From assembly GCF_902148845.1 (NCBI RefSeq), contig NC_043745.1, positions 39,161,805 to 39,225,804 of the forward strand: a DNA stretch of 64,000 nucleotides, in the 5' to 3' direction. The notes beneath the pieces are model-generated. The model was not told where the DNA came from and searched no databases. It saw only the letters and a list, made by a program, of their open reading frames with translations. How positions within the stretch are numbered: the stretch's first letter is position 1; each line of letters opens with the position of its first letter. A program made the translations under genes and the position numbers. This document shows positions 1-12,046 of the stretch, in pieces. Source of the stretch: Salarias fasciatus. Taxonomy: Eukaryota > Chordata > Actinopteri > Blenniiformes > Blenniidae.

Positions 1-845
1 GTTAAAACATACAAAAATTGAATTTTGCATGATACAGCCAATTTAAACAGGGGATTATTTGTTCCGCGCATGTGTTCCTTTGTACGTACTGAAGTGACAG
101 GAAACAGGAAGCAGTAAACAGGAAACAGGAAGCAGGGAAGTCAAAAACAAGCAGAAGAACTGGACGGTGGCTGAGAAACACTTTTTAAATCAAACCCAGA
201 GAGAACAAACACTGGAGATGGAGCCAGTTGTTCAAAAAACTTCGTACCAGACTACCAGCAGACTGCCCGGCCGGTGTTATGGATGAACTGGTTCCCATGA
301 TAACGAGTGACGGTTTTCTGTAAACACATGCTGGAAACAGCAGATGTTAAAATAAGACTCACGAAAGACTCTAAACTTATACATTTACTGTAACTGTAGA
401 AAACTGACGTTTGCTAGAACGTCTAGAAGTTTCAGTTGGTTTTCAACATCTGTTGGTCACAAGTTAACACGGACACCAGTTTATTCGAAACACCGGCAGG
501 CGGAGCCGAGCGGAGCACCCATGTCGTCCATTTGGGAGGACGCCGTATAATCCGCTTCACCAGGACCCTGGAGAACCAGGATTCATCGTGGATCGCTTGG
601 TATGCCATCCATGTTTACACGCGTGTTTGACACGATTGTTTTCAATCGGATTGGAAAAACACCCAGGTAAACTGGGCTAGTGGTATTTTTCTATACATGT
701 GCAGGACCAGTTCCATGTCTTCATTCACAGGATGGAGATGGTCTCGGTTCTGGTCCCGGTCCCGGTCTGTCCTCCTGCTCGGGTTCATGGAGGTTCCGGT
801 TTGTCAGTTCTTCTCCCGTCACAGCCATTTATGAACCTGGCTGCT
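1..845. other. Intergenic stretch, no gene recognised
   Basis: No open frame here has recognisable protein character or a splice-supported structure. A short GAAACAGGAAGCAG-like repetition lies near 100-135. Nothing else could be supported. Confidence 0.5.
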
Positions 846-848
846 GTG

Positions 849-857
849 TTGGCTCTC

Positions 858-922
<65 letters not shown>
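849..922. repeat. (CT)n microsatellite
   Basis: Almost pure CT dinucleotide run with one early interruption. Ser-Leu reading frames across it are products of the repeat and not genes. Confidence 0.95.
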
Positions 923-925
<3 letters not shown>

Positions 926-1164
926 CACTGCAACTAGTGGGTCGACCTGTGTTTTCAACCTGATTTAGACTCCTTTCCTACTGCCTGCAGACCCGGGTCT
1001 AGCCGCCTGCTGGTGAGCCGCGCCGCTGCGTTTTCCCCGCGCTGATGGTGTCCCACGTTGATGACATCATCAGCGCAAGGGAGCACAACAAAAGTAAACA
1101 ATGCAGCGGAACACAGTCCCCATTACCTGTAGTTCCCCACGGATCAGGAGAAGCTCTCTGGTCT

Positions 1165-1570
1165 CACTATTACTCCTTTCCCACTGGCCAAAAAAACCCC
1201 GTTTACGCCCGCTAACTATCGGCTCCTCATGGCAGTGGGAAAGCGTTTGACCCGGGATTTCGACCAATGCTGGGTCATCTTGACGAAGGAAATCTCACGC
1301 TGTGTCCAGAAACAACAACTAGCGTGCTAACGTAGCCACGCTAACGCAGCCACGCTAATGTAGCCGCGCTGCGTCTACGTCATCATGTAAGTTCCCGGAC
1401 GTATCCCTCCCACTGAAAGCCGATAGAAAGCCGACCTGCTAAAAACCCGGGTTGATAGCAGAGTTTAAAGACTCGGGTCTAAATGCCGATTAAACCCTGT
1501 CACACTGCCATGAGGAGCCGATTTTTAGCGGGTTTGAACGGGTTGTTTGGCTAGTGGGAAAAGGGCTTCA
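1165..1570. mobile_element. Foldback DNA element remnant
   Basis: The segment around 1170-1245 contains CCTTTCCCACTGGCCAAAAA and, further on, ATCGGCTCCTCATGGCAGTG. The segment around 1503-1567 carries the same text reverse-complemented (CACTGCCATGAGGAGCCGAT, then GGCTAGTGGGAAAAGG). Inverted arms of roughly 65-75 bp around a GC-rich spacer suggest a non-autonomous DNA transposon. No target-site duplication was identified and the superfamily is unknown. Confidence 0.5.
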
Positions 1571-1573
1571 GAT

Positions 1574-1770
1574 TGTCTCTCCCTCTCTCTCCCTCTCTCC
1601 TCTCTCTCTGTCTGATTCTCTCTTTCTCTCCCTCTCTCCTCTCTCTTCCCCCCTTTCTCTCTTTCTCTCTCCCTCTCTCTCTGATTCTCTCTCTCTGCAT
1701 ATTAAACACTGGTCTCTCTCCTCCCTCTCTCTCTCCCTCTCTCCCTTTCTCTCTGCATATTAAACACTGG

Positions 1771-1801
<31 letters not shown>

Positions 1802-1834
1802 GATTGTCTCTCTCCCCCTCTCTCTCCCCCTCTC

Positions 1835-1873
<39 letters not shown>

Positions 1874-1885
1874 ATTAAACACTGG

Positions 1886-1919
<34 letters not shown>

Positions 1920-1975
1920 CCTCCCTCTCTCGCTCTCTTTCTGCATATTAAACACTAGTCTCTCTCCCTCTCTCA
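1574..1975. repeat. CT-rich minisatellite with a TGCATATTAAACACTGGTCT core
   Basis: A CT-rich tract is punctuated by four copies of the core TGCATATTAAACACTGGTCT, near 1697, 1756, 1870 and 1943. The last copy reads ACTAGT instead of ACTGGT. Core plus variable-length CT spacer makes a higher-order tandem repeat rather than a plain microsatellite. Confidence 0.8.
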
Positions 1976-2462
1976 TCCTCTCTCCTGCATTCTGCTGCTA
2001 TTCCTGTCCGGCGGCTCTGAGTCAAAAGTCCTTCAGGAATCAGACCGGAGAACCGAGCCGAGGCCGCCGTGCAGGAGAGGGGGGGGCACGGCGCCCACAT
2101 GTGGCCTCCGCTGAGGCGGGTCACAGAATCACTTTCGAGCGGCGGCTCGGAATCCATTAAACCGCCACGCAGGAGATGTTTTTGTTGTGCAGCAGCAGCA
2201 GCAGTACACTCCTACTGCCGGGTGTTTGGAGGACTCAGAGCCGGGGGGGGGGGGGGCAACACGAGCAGCTCCACTCATTAGTTATGCAACCAGTTCCTCC
2301 AAACAGGTTAAAGTTTCCACATTACTGCCGCTCCTCGCCGCTCCTCGCCGCGCCTCCCCAGCAGGCCGGCCTTCATTACAGCCCGCGTAATTAACAGGCG
2401 GCGGTGATGGAGGCCAACAGGAGACAAATACGCTTCTGCTGCAACGGTGGTTCATTACACCT

Positions 2463-2504
<42 letters not shown>
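2463..2504. repeat. (CA)n microsatellite
   Basis: Uninterrupted CA dinucleotide run. The flanking 2505-2975 is AT-rich with no gene signal seen. Confidence 0.95.
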
Positions 2505-2506
<2 letters not shown>

Positions 2507-2974
2507 GCACTGTAATTTATTTTTATTTCACCAACAAGAGAAAACCTGACAATAGGGAGCGATGAGTCGTGTGTAAACAGTTGAGACGATTATTATTTAC
2601 TCATTATTAGAATTGATTAGAGTTGTTCATTCAGTCTGAATAACACCTGAGCTTTCCTTTCACTCGCTTGTTCATTTATTTCGGAAAATTAATTAAAGTC
2701 ATTTTATAATTGCATTTGCTTATTTCTTGTTGGCCAGTCATTGTAATTTGATGTTTGTTTTTGTCACTGAGACCGATGTAAAATAAAACACAGTGATGTG
2801 ATTCTTTGCAGTCACAATATCATATAGTATATTGAATATTTTGTTAAGTATTGTTCTGACCTAGTGATTGTTGTTTTGGAAATTCTTATATTTATATTCC
2901 AAATTTATTAGGAGGAAATATATTGAAGCTTTAATTAAATTAATGTATTAAATTCTCTAAATTAGTTTCATCAT

Positions 2975-3313
2975 GTTCATTCATTTTCTACCGCTTCTCC
3001 CTTTCGGGGTCGCGGGAGCCGATCCCAGCTGCTGTGGGCGAAGGCGGGGTCAGCCTGGACAGGTCGCCAGTCTGTCGCAGGGCAGACATAGACAGACAAG
3101 CATTCACTTACACTTTCATACTGAGGGGCAATTTATAGTGACCAATTAACCTGACATGTGGGAGGAAGCCAGAGTACCCGGAGAGAACCCACACACACAC
3201 GGGGAGAACATGCAAACTCCACGCAGAAAGGCCTGAGTCCCGGCTGGTATTCGAACCCAGGACCTTCTTGCTGTGAGGCACAAGTGCTAACCACTGCACC
3301 ACCATGTGGCCTA
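2975..3313 (-). mobile_element. tRNA-derived SINE
   Basis: Read on the minus strand, the element starts GGCCACATGGTGGTGCAGTG and continues with an A-box-like GGTTAGCACTTG and a B-box-like GGTTCGAATACC, the internal RNA polymerase III promoter of tRNA-type SINEs. It continues with the conserved body common in teleosts (GGAGTTTGCATGTTCTCCCC, then GGCTTCCTCCCACATG) and ends near the CGGGATCGGCTCCCGCGACC-like tail. It looks nearly full length. The exact family name was not determined. Confidence 0.85.
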
Positions 3314-3375
3314 GTTTCATCCTGTGTTTATTTATTTATTCATTCATCTATTCAGTCGTTTGATTAGTTCGTTTT

Positions 3376-4407
3376 TTTTTTATTATTTTGCACATATAGT
3401 CAAAACAATCTGACTATGTGCAAGGGAGCAAAAAAAGCCAAAAGGCTTGTACAAATGCCGCTCCCGCACAAACTCACAGTGGAAAAAAAAATGTATATGG
3501 CAGCTGAACATGGACAAAGGTGCTTCTAATAAGTCCAGATGCATATTCCACACTTTAGGTCCATTAAATCTCAGTGAGAACTGCTCATGATTTCTCTTGT
3601 ATAAGGGTAAGTGCAAACCAGGAGCCTGTCTTGTGGCATAATTATGGAATTGGTTATTGAAGGAAAAGTAGAGCTTGATGTGAGTCGGCCAGTCAGAATC
3701 ATAGAGAGCTCTGTACACAAATATACATGTGAAAAAAGTATTAATATCAAAAATATTTAACAAGTTAAATTTATTAAACAAAGGTGCACTCGTAGCATTT
3801 GATTCGGAGTAAGTAGCAATTCTCAAGAATCACTTCTGTAAAATGTGAATTTTGTTAAGGTAAGTGGTGAAGGTATTTCCCCACACATTACAATATGTCA
3901 AGTAAGGATAGTAAGGACTGTAACAAAGAGTAGATAAACACCTAGTATGAATCAAATGCCTTATTTTACTTACAATCCCAATAGACTCTGATATCTTTTT
4001 GCAGACATGCTCAATATGTTCTTTCCAATTTAATTTATCATCAATCCTAACACCAAGAAACCTGGTTGAGTTCACTCTCGTCAGCTCTTCATGACTAATG
4101 CGGATTTTTATTGAATCATTGTTGTATTTTTTATTTCCTGCAAATAGCATGAAATTTGATTTTTTTTTTTTTTACATTCAGTGTTAGCTTGTTTGCTTGA
4201 AACCATTCAGAATAATTGGAAAGATCATGATTGAGCTTCTGTATCAGTACATTTAGATCACGGTTAGATGCGAGTAGATTTGTGTCGTCAGCAAACAAAA
4301 TTGGAAAAGCATCAGCAGAGACAGAAGCAAAATCATTAATGTAAATAATAAATAACAGAGGTCCCAAAATTGATCCCTGTGATACACCACAGATGATAGG
4401 ATTCATA
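3376..4407 (-). mobile_element. 5'-truncated LINE, reverse transcriptase C-terminal half
   Basis: Minus-strand frames carry LINE reverse transcriptase blocks in the right order: GVSQGSILGPLLFIIYINDF and a catalytic FADD box (4406-4131), then a thumb-type region with STRFLGVRIDDKLNW (4150-3830) and a C-terminal block ending near 3520. The frame breaks at the poly-T at 4160-4172 and again near 3828. The 5' side is truncated before the endonuclease. The sequence style fits Rex1/CR1/L2-like LINEs; the clade is an inference. A (TTAG)n run, 4409-4437, abuts the truncated end. Confidence 0.8.
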
Positions 4408-4437
4408 CTAGTTAGTTAGTTAGTTAGTTAGTTAGTT

Positions 4438-4700
4438 GCGTTGTGGATTATTATTGTAAATCATTTTTCTAACACGTTTTATGCTCTTTTTACTGAACTC
4501 CACATCCAACTAACTACAAATCAAATGCTCTGGTTAGTAATTTTGTTTTGAACAGGTCACCAGCAATAACTATAGAAAGCACACCTAGATTGAAATCTAT
4601 AATATGTTAGTCTGATTCTGTAGTTTCTTTATTTGTTCTCTAGTGTTGTTTGTTCGTTTGTTGGTTGTTTTTGTGTGCTATTGGCCAGTTTTTCTATGAA
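4438..4700. other. AT-rich intergenic sequence
   Basis: No open frame or recognised repeat. It lies between the LINE fragment and the rpl12 promoter. Confidence 0.4.
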
Positions 4701-4718
4701 GTGACAACTGAACGTTGA

Positions 4719-4905
4719 GTTCTCGCGGGATTTCCCAGCTTAAAAAAGCCTTCTCAGAAGTTCTCGCGAGACTTCCCCACTGCGAACGCGGTCTTGGCAA
4801 TTCTCGCGAGATTTCTCTGCTGTGACAAGCCCTCTTCGCTGACTCTCGCGAGATTTCCAGTCCCTATAAATCCCCTCCGCGGCACCGCATCTCTCTTTTC
4901 CCTTC
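4719..4905 (+). promoter_or_regulatory. rpl12: rpl12 core promoter with four TCTCGCGAGA-type palindromes, TATA box and TOP start
   Basis: TCTCGCGAGA occurs exactly at 4762, 4802 and 4844, with a variant (TCTCGCGGGA) at 4721, so copies sit about 41 bp apart. A TATAAA box is at 4865-4870. About 25 bp downstream, CTCTCTTTTCCCTTCG (from 4891) is a polypyrimidine start as in 5' TOP mRNAs, the usual start type of vertebrate ribosomal protein genes. TCTCGCGAGA is a known vertebrate promoter palindrome reported to act with ZBTB33/Kaiso-type factors. The start site itself is inferred. Confidence 0.8.
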
Positions 4906-5013
4906 GTCCCCTTTAGCGGTGAAGGTGCAACAGTAATCGGTCGTCCCGAAGCCGGGTTCATCCGACACCCTCACCACCCAAGCCGAGCTGAGCTCAACCT
5001 CCGCGGCAGCAGC

Positions 5014-7201
<2,188 letters not shown>

Positions 7202-7213
7202 AGAACCGCCGCC

Positions 7214-7219
7214 AATAAA
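7214..7219 (+). terminator. rpl12: rpl12 polyadenylation signal AATAAA
   Basis: A canonical AATAAA lies 13 bases after the stop codon. Ribosomal protein mRNAs typically have very short 3' UTRs, so this position is as expected. Confidence 0.9.
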
Positions 7220-7589
7220 ACCTTCGACCAACCGAGCCGCGTCTGCTTCCTCTGTTCGTCTCAGACGCCTGCTGTTACCACAGCCGGACACCGGGTGTCA
7301 GCAGAGAGCCGTTCTCCGCTGCTGTTCAGTGACGCCAGTAGTGCTAAGAGCCGTTTCTGGGCTTCAACAGTTTGAAACGGTGTAAGACGCTGATGGGAAG
7401 TTAAGATTTTGTGAACTGAAAACCATAAAATGACAATCTGTGTTCTCCAAAGCAATCAAAGAAAATAATTTCAGGGCATCTTCAGAAGTTTCCAACGCTA
7501 AACTAAAGTCGGTGCTCTCCAGTTGGTTAAAATTAATCACAATTATGATTAATTGCATCATTTGTGAATCGAAGTGAACATAAAATCAC

Positions 7590-9960
7590 TTTAATTGAAT
7601 CTGTTCCATATCAGGAAAGGTAAAGCGGGATTTGAACCATCCAGCACATATAAAATACTGTCTCGTAGTGCAAGAGCCACCTTTCCGAGAAAGGTCACTA
7701 ATGGCCGAAGGAGGAGCATTATCACCAGTCAGAACACCTGGTTTAACCAGGATTGTAGGCAGAAAAGAGCTTAAAGTGCAGAGAGATACTGCATCAGCGG
7801 AACAGTTGAGGCTGAAGAGTGGAGAGTACAAAAAAGTGTTACATAAAGCAAGGAGAGACTCTAGAATAAAATTTAATAGAGAATTGTTGAACCTGAAATC
7901 CAAAAACCCTAAATTGTATTGGGGGGGAAAAAAACTTGAACAACCAGGTAAACGCAAAGATCAGTGCCCAGTTACTGTTGAGTTTTATCGTTTTAAAGCC
8001 ACAGAAGAAATGTGTGACGATGCGGCAGTGCCAGATGACCTGAGTGCAGACATTCAAGTCCTGGACTGCAGTTTTTTAAACAAACACTTTAGTTATCATG
8101 AAGTTAAAGAGGCTATTCAGAAGTTGATCAGTGGTAAAGCAGCAGGAGTTGACAAGATTGTAAATGGATATATTAAGTTTTCTTCAGAAGTTTTTATCCC
8201 AGTGTATGTAACTCTGTTCAATAAGATCCTTGACAGTGGGGTAATCCCGAGGAGTGGGGTCTTGGGCTTATAGTGCCCATATATAACAAAAAAGGTAACA
8301 TAAGTGATTGCAATAATTATCGAGGCATCACTTTGTTAAGCTGCCTGGGTAAATTATTTACCAATATATTAAATGTGAAATTACGCAAACTTTGTGATGA
8401 AAACACTATTGTAGGCGAAAACCAAGCTGGCTTCCGAAGAGGGTACTCAACCACTGATCACATTTTACTATTGAAGCAAACAACAGATCTATATCGCTTT
8501 AAGAGAAAGAAGTTGTTTTGTGCATTTATTGATTATAGGAAAGCATCTGATATGGTACGGCGAGAAGCCCTGTGGCACAAGTTGTTAAAAGAGGGTGTAA
8601 CTGGTAAGTTTTTGGCAGTAGTTAAAAGCATGTATAGTAATATGAAATCGTGTGTTTGTATACATGAGGCTAAGTCTGAAGCATTTGTGAGTCTACGAGG
8701 AGGAAGACAGGGTGAAAATTTGTCTCCCCTTTTATTTGCCTTGTTTGTGAATGATCTGGAGGAACATCTGCTGACAAGTGGACGTCAGCCTGTCGACACT
8801 GGGGATCCTTCAACCGATTTATACATGAAACTGATTATTTTGTTGTATGCTGATGATGCTATCGTCATGTCCACAACTAAAAGAGGGCTACAAAATGCTT
8901 TAAATTGTCTGTGTGAATATTGTGCAAAATGGAAATTTGAAATTAATAGTGATAAAACTAAAGTAACTGTGTTTGGGTACAGAAATGTAAACACCAAAAG
9001 GCTAAAATTTCTGCGTAATGAGCAGGACCCTGAGGTTGTGCCATGTTTCAAATACTTAGGAATCACATTCAATTATAACGGCTCATTTAAGAACGGAATA
9101 ACAGCTTTACAAACAAGCGACCAGAGCTGTGTTTGCAGTCATTTCTCGGTGCAGGAAATATGAGTTATCTATAGATGTTGCACTAGAGCTGTTTGATAAT
9201 TTAGCCTCTCCAGTTCTGTTGTATGCCTGTGAAGTCTGGGGTTCTGATCGAATAGAATTCATAGAAAAACTTCACCTCAGATTTTTCAGATTTCTAAAGT
9301 ATATTCTTAAAGTAAAAATGAGCACCTGCACTGACATGGTGTACGGAGAGCTGGGTCGTCACCACTGTTAAGATCGACTAAGAGGAGAATGATTGGATAC
9401 TGGGGAAGGTTAGTAAATAGTGGGGAATCTAAACTCAGCTGGAAGATGTATAATTTATTGTTTGATCTCTTTAGTAAAGGTGAATACACATCTCCATGGT
9501 TACTGCAGGTGAAACAGATCCTTCATGACTGGTCTGTTATGTCTGGAGAGCACAGGAAGTCACCAGTGTCCACTGGCTGAGACTCACTCTGAAAGACCAG
9601 GAGAATGTAAAGACGCCTTCCTGTCATCTTTATGCTGAATTGAAAATTGACTCAAAGTTGGAGAAATATTTATTGTGTGAAAACACAGCCTACAGACAAG
9701 CTATATGTAATTTAAGAACGGGTAATAATACGCTTTCCAAAATGTTGGGGCGGTATGAAGGTATAGACAGACAGTTCCGGTTTTGGAACCTCTGCAATGA
9801 CAACAAAGTGGGTGACGCATTTCATTTAATGTTTGAATGTACGAACTTTGAAGTTGTGATGTGCAGGAAAAAGGAACCTGCCTAATTTCTACACAAGTCA
9901 TCCTTCTATGTTTAAATTTATTGCACTCCTGCAAAATGAAAGTGTAAAAATAATTTGTCA
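7590..9960 (+). mobile_element. LINE with reverse transcriptase, 5'-truncated and mutated
   Basis: The frame at 7632-8273 has a pre-RT region (LFNKILDSGVIP). The next frame, 8273-9163, has core RT blocks: NYRGITLLSCLGKLFTNILN, ENQAGFRRGYSTTDHI, AFIDYRKASDMV, GGRQGENLSPLLFALFVNDL and the catalytic LLYADDAIV box near 8842. Frames at 9129-9371 and later hold C-terminal blocks (SPVLLYACEVWGSD). At least three frame breaks lie between blocks, near 8255, 9115 and 9370. No endonuclease domain is visible, so the 5' end is missing. NYRGIT and GENLSPLLFA resemble Jockey/I-superclade LINEs; this is from memory. Confidence 0.85.
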
Positions 9961-10245
9961 ACTGGGCGCCTTTTTAAGAAACGTCCTCTCTTTGTTAAAG
10001 TAATGTACCTTGTTGTTGTTTGTTGTTGTTGTTTTTTCTTGTCCGCGATAAGTTTGTGCTCCAAACCATATTAAATGGTCGCGATGCTGAGTAAAATGGA
10101 AATGGAGCATTTTGAAGGTGAGCCGCTCCAGGGAAGGCCAGGCCCTGTGGTGTGGAACAGTCCAGGTCAGGGTTCTGCAGCCTCTCTGACCAAAGTGCTG
10201 TTTCAGTGACGAGTCCAGCAGCTCTGGAGCCACGAAGAACTCCGA

Positions 10246-11796
10246 ACGTTTAAAGTGAGGAGAAAGAAGCTCAGGAAGTTTTAGTCTTGGTTTTGATTCA
10301 CATAAAAAAAAACATAACTAATGATGCATTTATGAAACTCGGGTTCAGATTAGTGAACATTTTATTACAATGAACTTATTTTTTGGACCTTATAGGAACA
10401 GTTTTGTTTTCAAGCTTTTTTTTTTCAATTTTTATGTTTTAGCCATTTTCCCTCTTTTAAAACATTTTTCTATGCCTTTTTTCTGCCATGTTTAATTATT
10501 TTATGACATTCCAGGTTTTTTAAGCTGTTCTATCATTTTTTTCCACATTTCTTGTTTTTTCTTTTTCCCAATTTTACTTGAATCCCAAGAGTGAAGAATC
10601 TTATTTAAAAATGAGTGAAATGTTTATTCAGGTTTCGTGTGGTGAAGCTTTGTGGAGCCGCTACAGAGGGACTGAAGGGCCACATGTGGCTCCAGAGCCG
10701 CAGGTTGAACACCCCTGGTCCAGAACATCGGCGCCTCAGGAGGATGTTCGGAACATTTTTAACTCAGATGAATAATCTGATTCTTATAAATCGGCTGTTC
10801 TGAACTGGGAGGAGAAACAACCGAGTCTCAGTGACGGAATCACTTTTCTCTCCTTTCTTTCCTTTAATCCAGTTTTTTACCCTAATCCTGCCATTAATCA
10901 CAATTTAAACACAAAATTGACGCCCGTCCATTCAGTAACCGTGATTAACGCAATTAAAACTAACACTGAAATCCTCCGACAAGGTTTTAAAACTTCAATT
11001 ATATTCAGCTCCAATCTGTGAAATAAACACAATCAGAAATATTACAAGACATCCTGACTGATCAGACTTATTGATCGCAGACACTGGAGTCCGGGGAGAC
11101 GCTCCGAATCAAACCGCCAACTTAAAGGAACCAGGAATCACAAAGATAATAGTTTATTTTGTTTTGTTTTTTTAAAGTTCAAATCAACATTTCACATCTG
11201 AGGAACCAGAACCAGGAACAAACTGCAACTTGATGAAATTAAATCTTCAGTGGAAACTTCAATCCACCCTCAGCCACAGAACGGTGAGTAAATCCCAACT
11301 GGTTCTACATCAGGGGTGTTCAACCTGTGGCTCTTCAGTCCCTCTGCTGCGGCTCCATGAAACCTGAATGAACATTAAACTTATTATTATAGTTAAACGC
11401 CACAGTATTGATCAAGATGATCGGTCACTCCTGGTTCAAAATGAAAAAGAGCTAAAACCACAAGAAATTGAGAAAAAAGTGATAGAATGTCAGAAAAAGA
11501 TAAATGTCTAGAATTTCTAAAAGAACATAAATATGTTTGGGGAACAAAAACATGCAACATTGCTTAATAAGAGGTAAAATAGTTAAAACTAGTAAGATTT
11601 CAAAATTATCTACAAAAAATACTTGAAAATAGAAGCAAAACTGTTAAAACGAGGTAAAAAACAGGTTAAATTTAATAAAATGTTCACTGTTCTGAACCCG
11701 AACTTCATAAATGCATCGTTAGATATATTTTTATATGTGAATCAAAACTATCTGAATCTTCCTGTGCTGCTTTCGCCTCATTTTAAATGTAGTAGT
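10246..11796. mobile_element. Large inverted repeat (two oppositely oriented repeat copies)
   Basis: The left arm (about 10246-10728) and right arm (about 11305-11796) are reverse complements with indels. Examples are TGCATTTATGAAACTCGGGT (from 10325) against ACCCGAACTTCATAAATGCA, and GGTTGAACACCCCTGG (10704-10719) against CAGGGGTGTTCAACC (from 11311). The inner ends read CAGGGGTGTTCAACC, resembling hAT-type termini, so this may be two copies of a hAT-derived repeat head to head or one foldback element. The spacer of about 580 bp holds no gene. It lies just downstream of the pole3 3' end. Confidence 0.65.
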
Positions 11797-11856
11797 GTAT
11801 AGATAGTCCTGAGTGTCAAAGCATCACAGCAGACGTCGTCTGTTTTATACAAAACA

Positions 11857-11862
11857 TTTATT
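11857..11862 (-). terminator. pole3: pole3 polyadenylation signal AATAAA
   Basis: TTTATT on the plus strand is AATAAA on the minus strand, about 185 bases after the pole3 stop codon. Plausible distance for a short 3' UTR. Confidence 0.75.
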
Positions 11863-12046
11863 GCAAAAAAAAAAAGAGAAAAGAATCCAATTCTACAAAA
11901 GTACAAAAGAAGCGGCGGTTTGAGGAGAGCGAGGGAAACGGAAGCGTTCTCCGCCGCCGATCGCTTCTGGACGCAGGCCGAGGTTTTGATCCACGCTCTG
12001 AAGCGCCGTTTGTTCCGACTTGCCGGTTTCCGGAGGAGGACTGCTC

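Noticed and set aside
7632-9163. Possible host gene of reverse transcriptase type
   Set aside because: Broken frames, no introns and a 5'-truncated structure mark it as a LINE, not a host gene.
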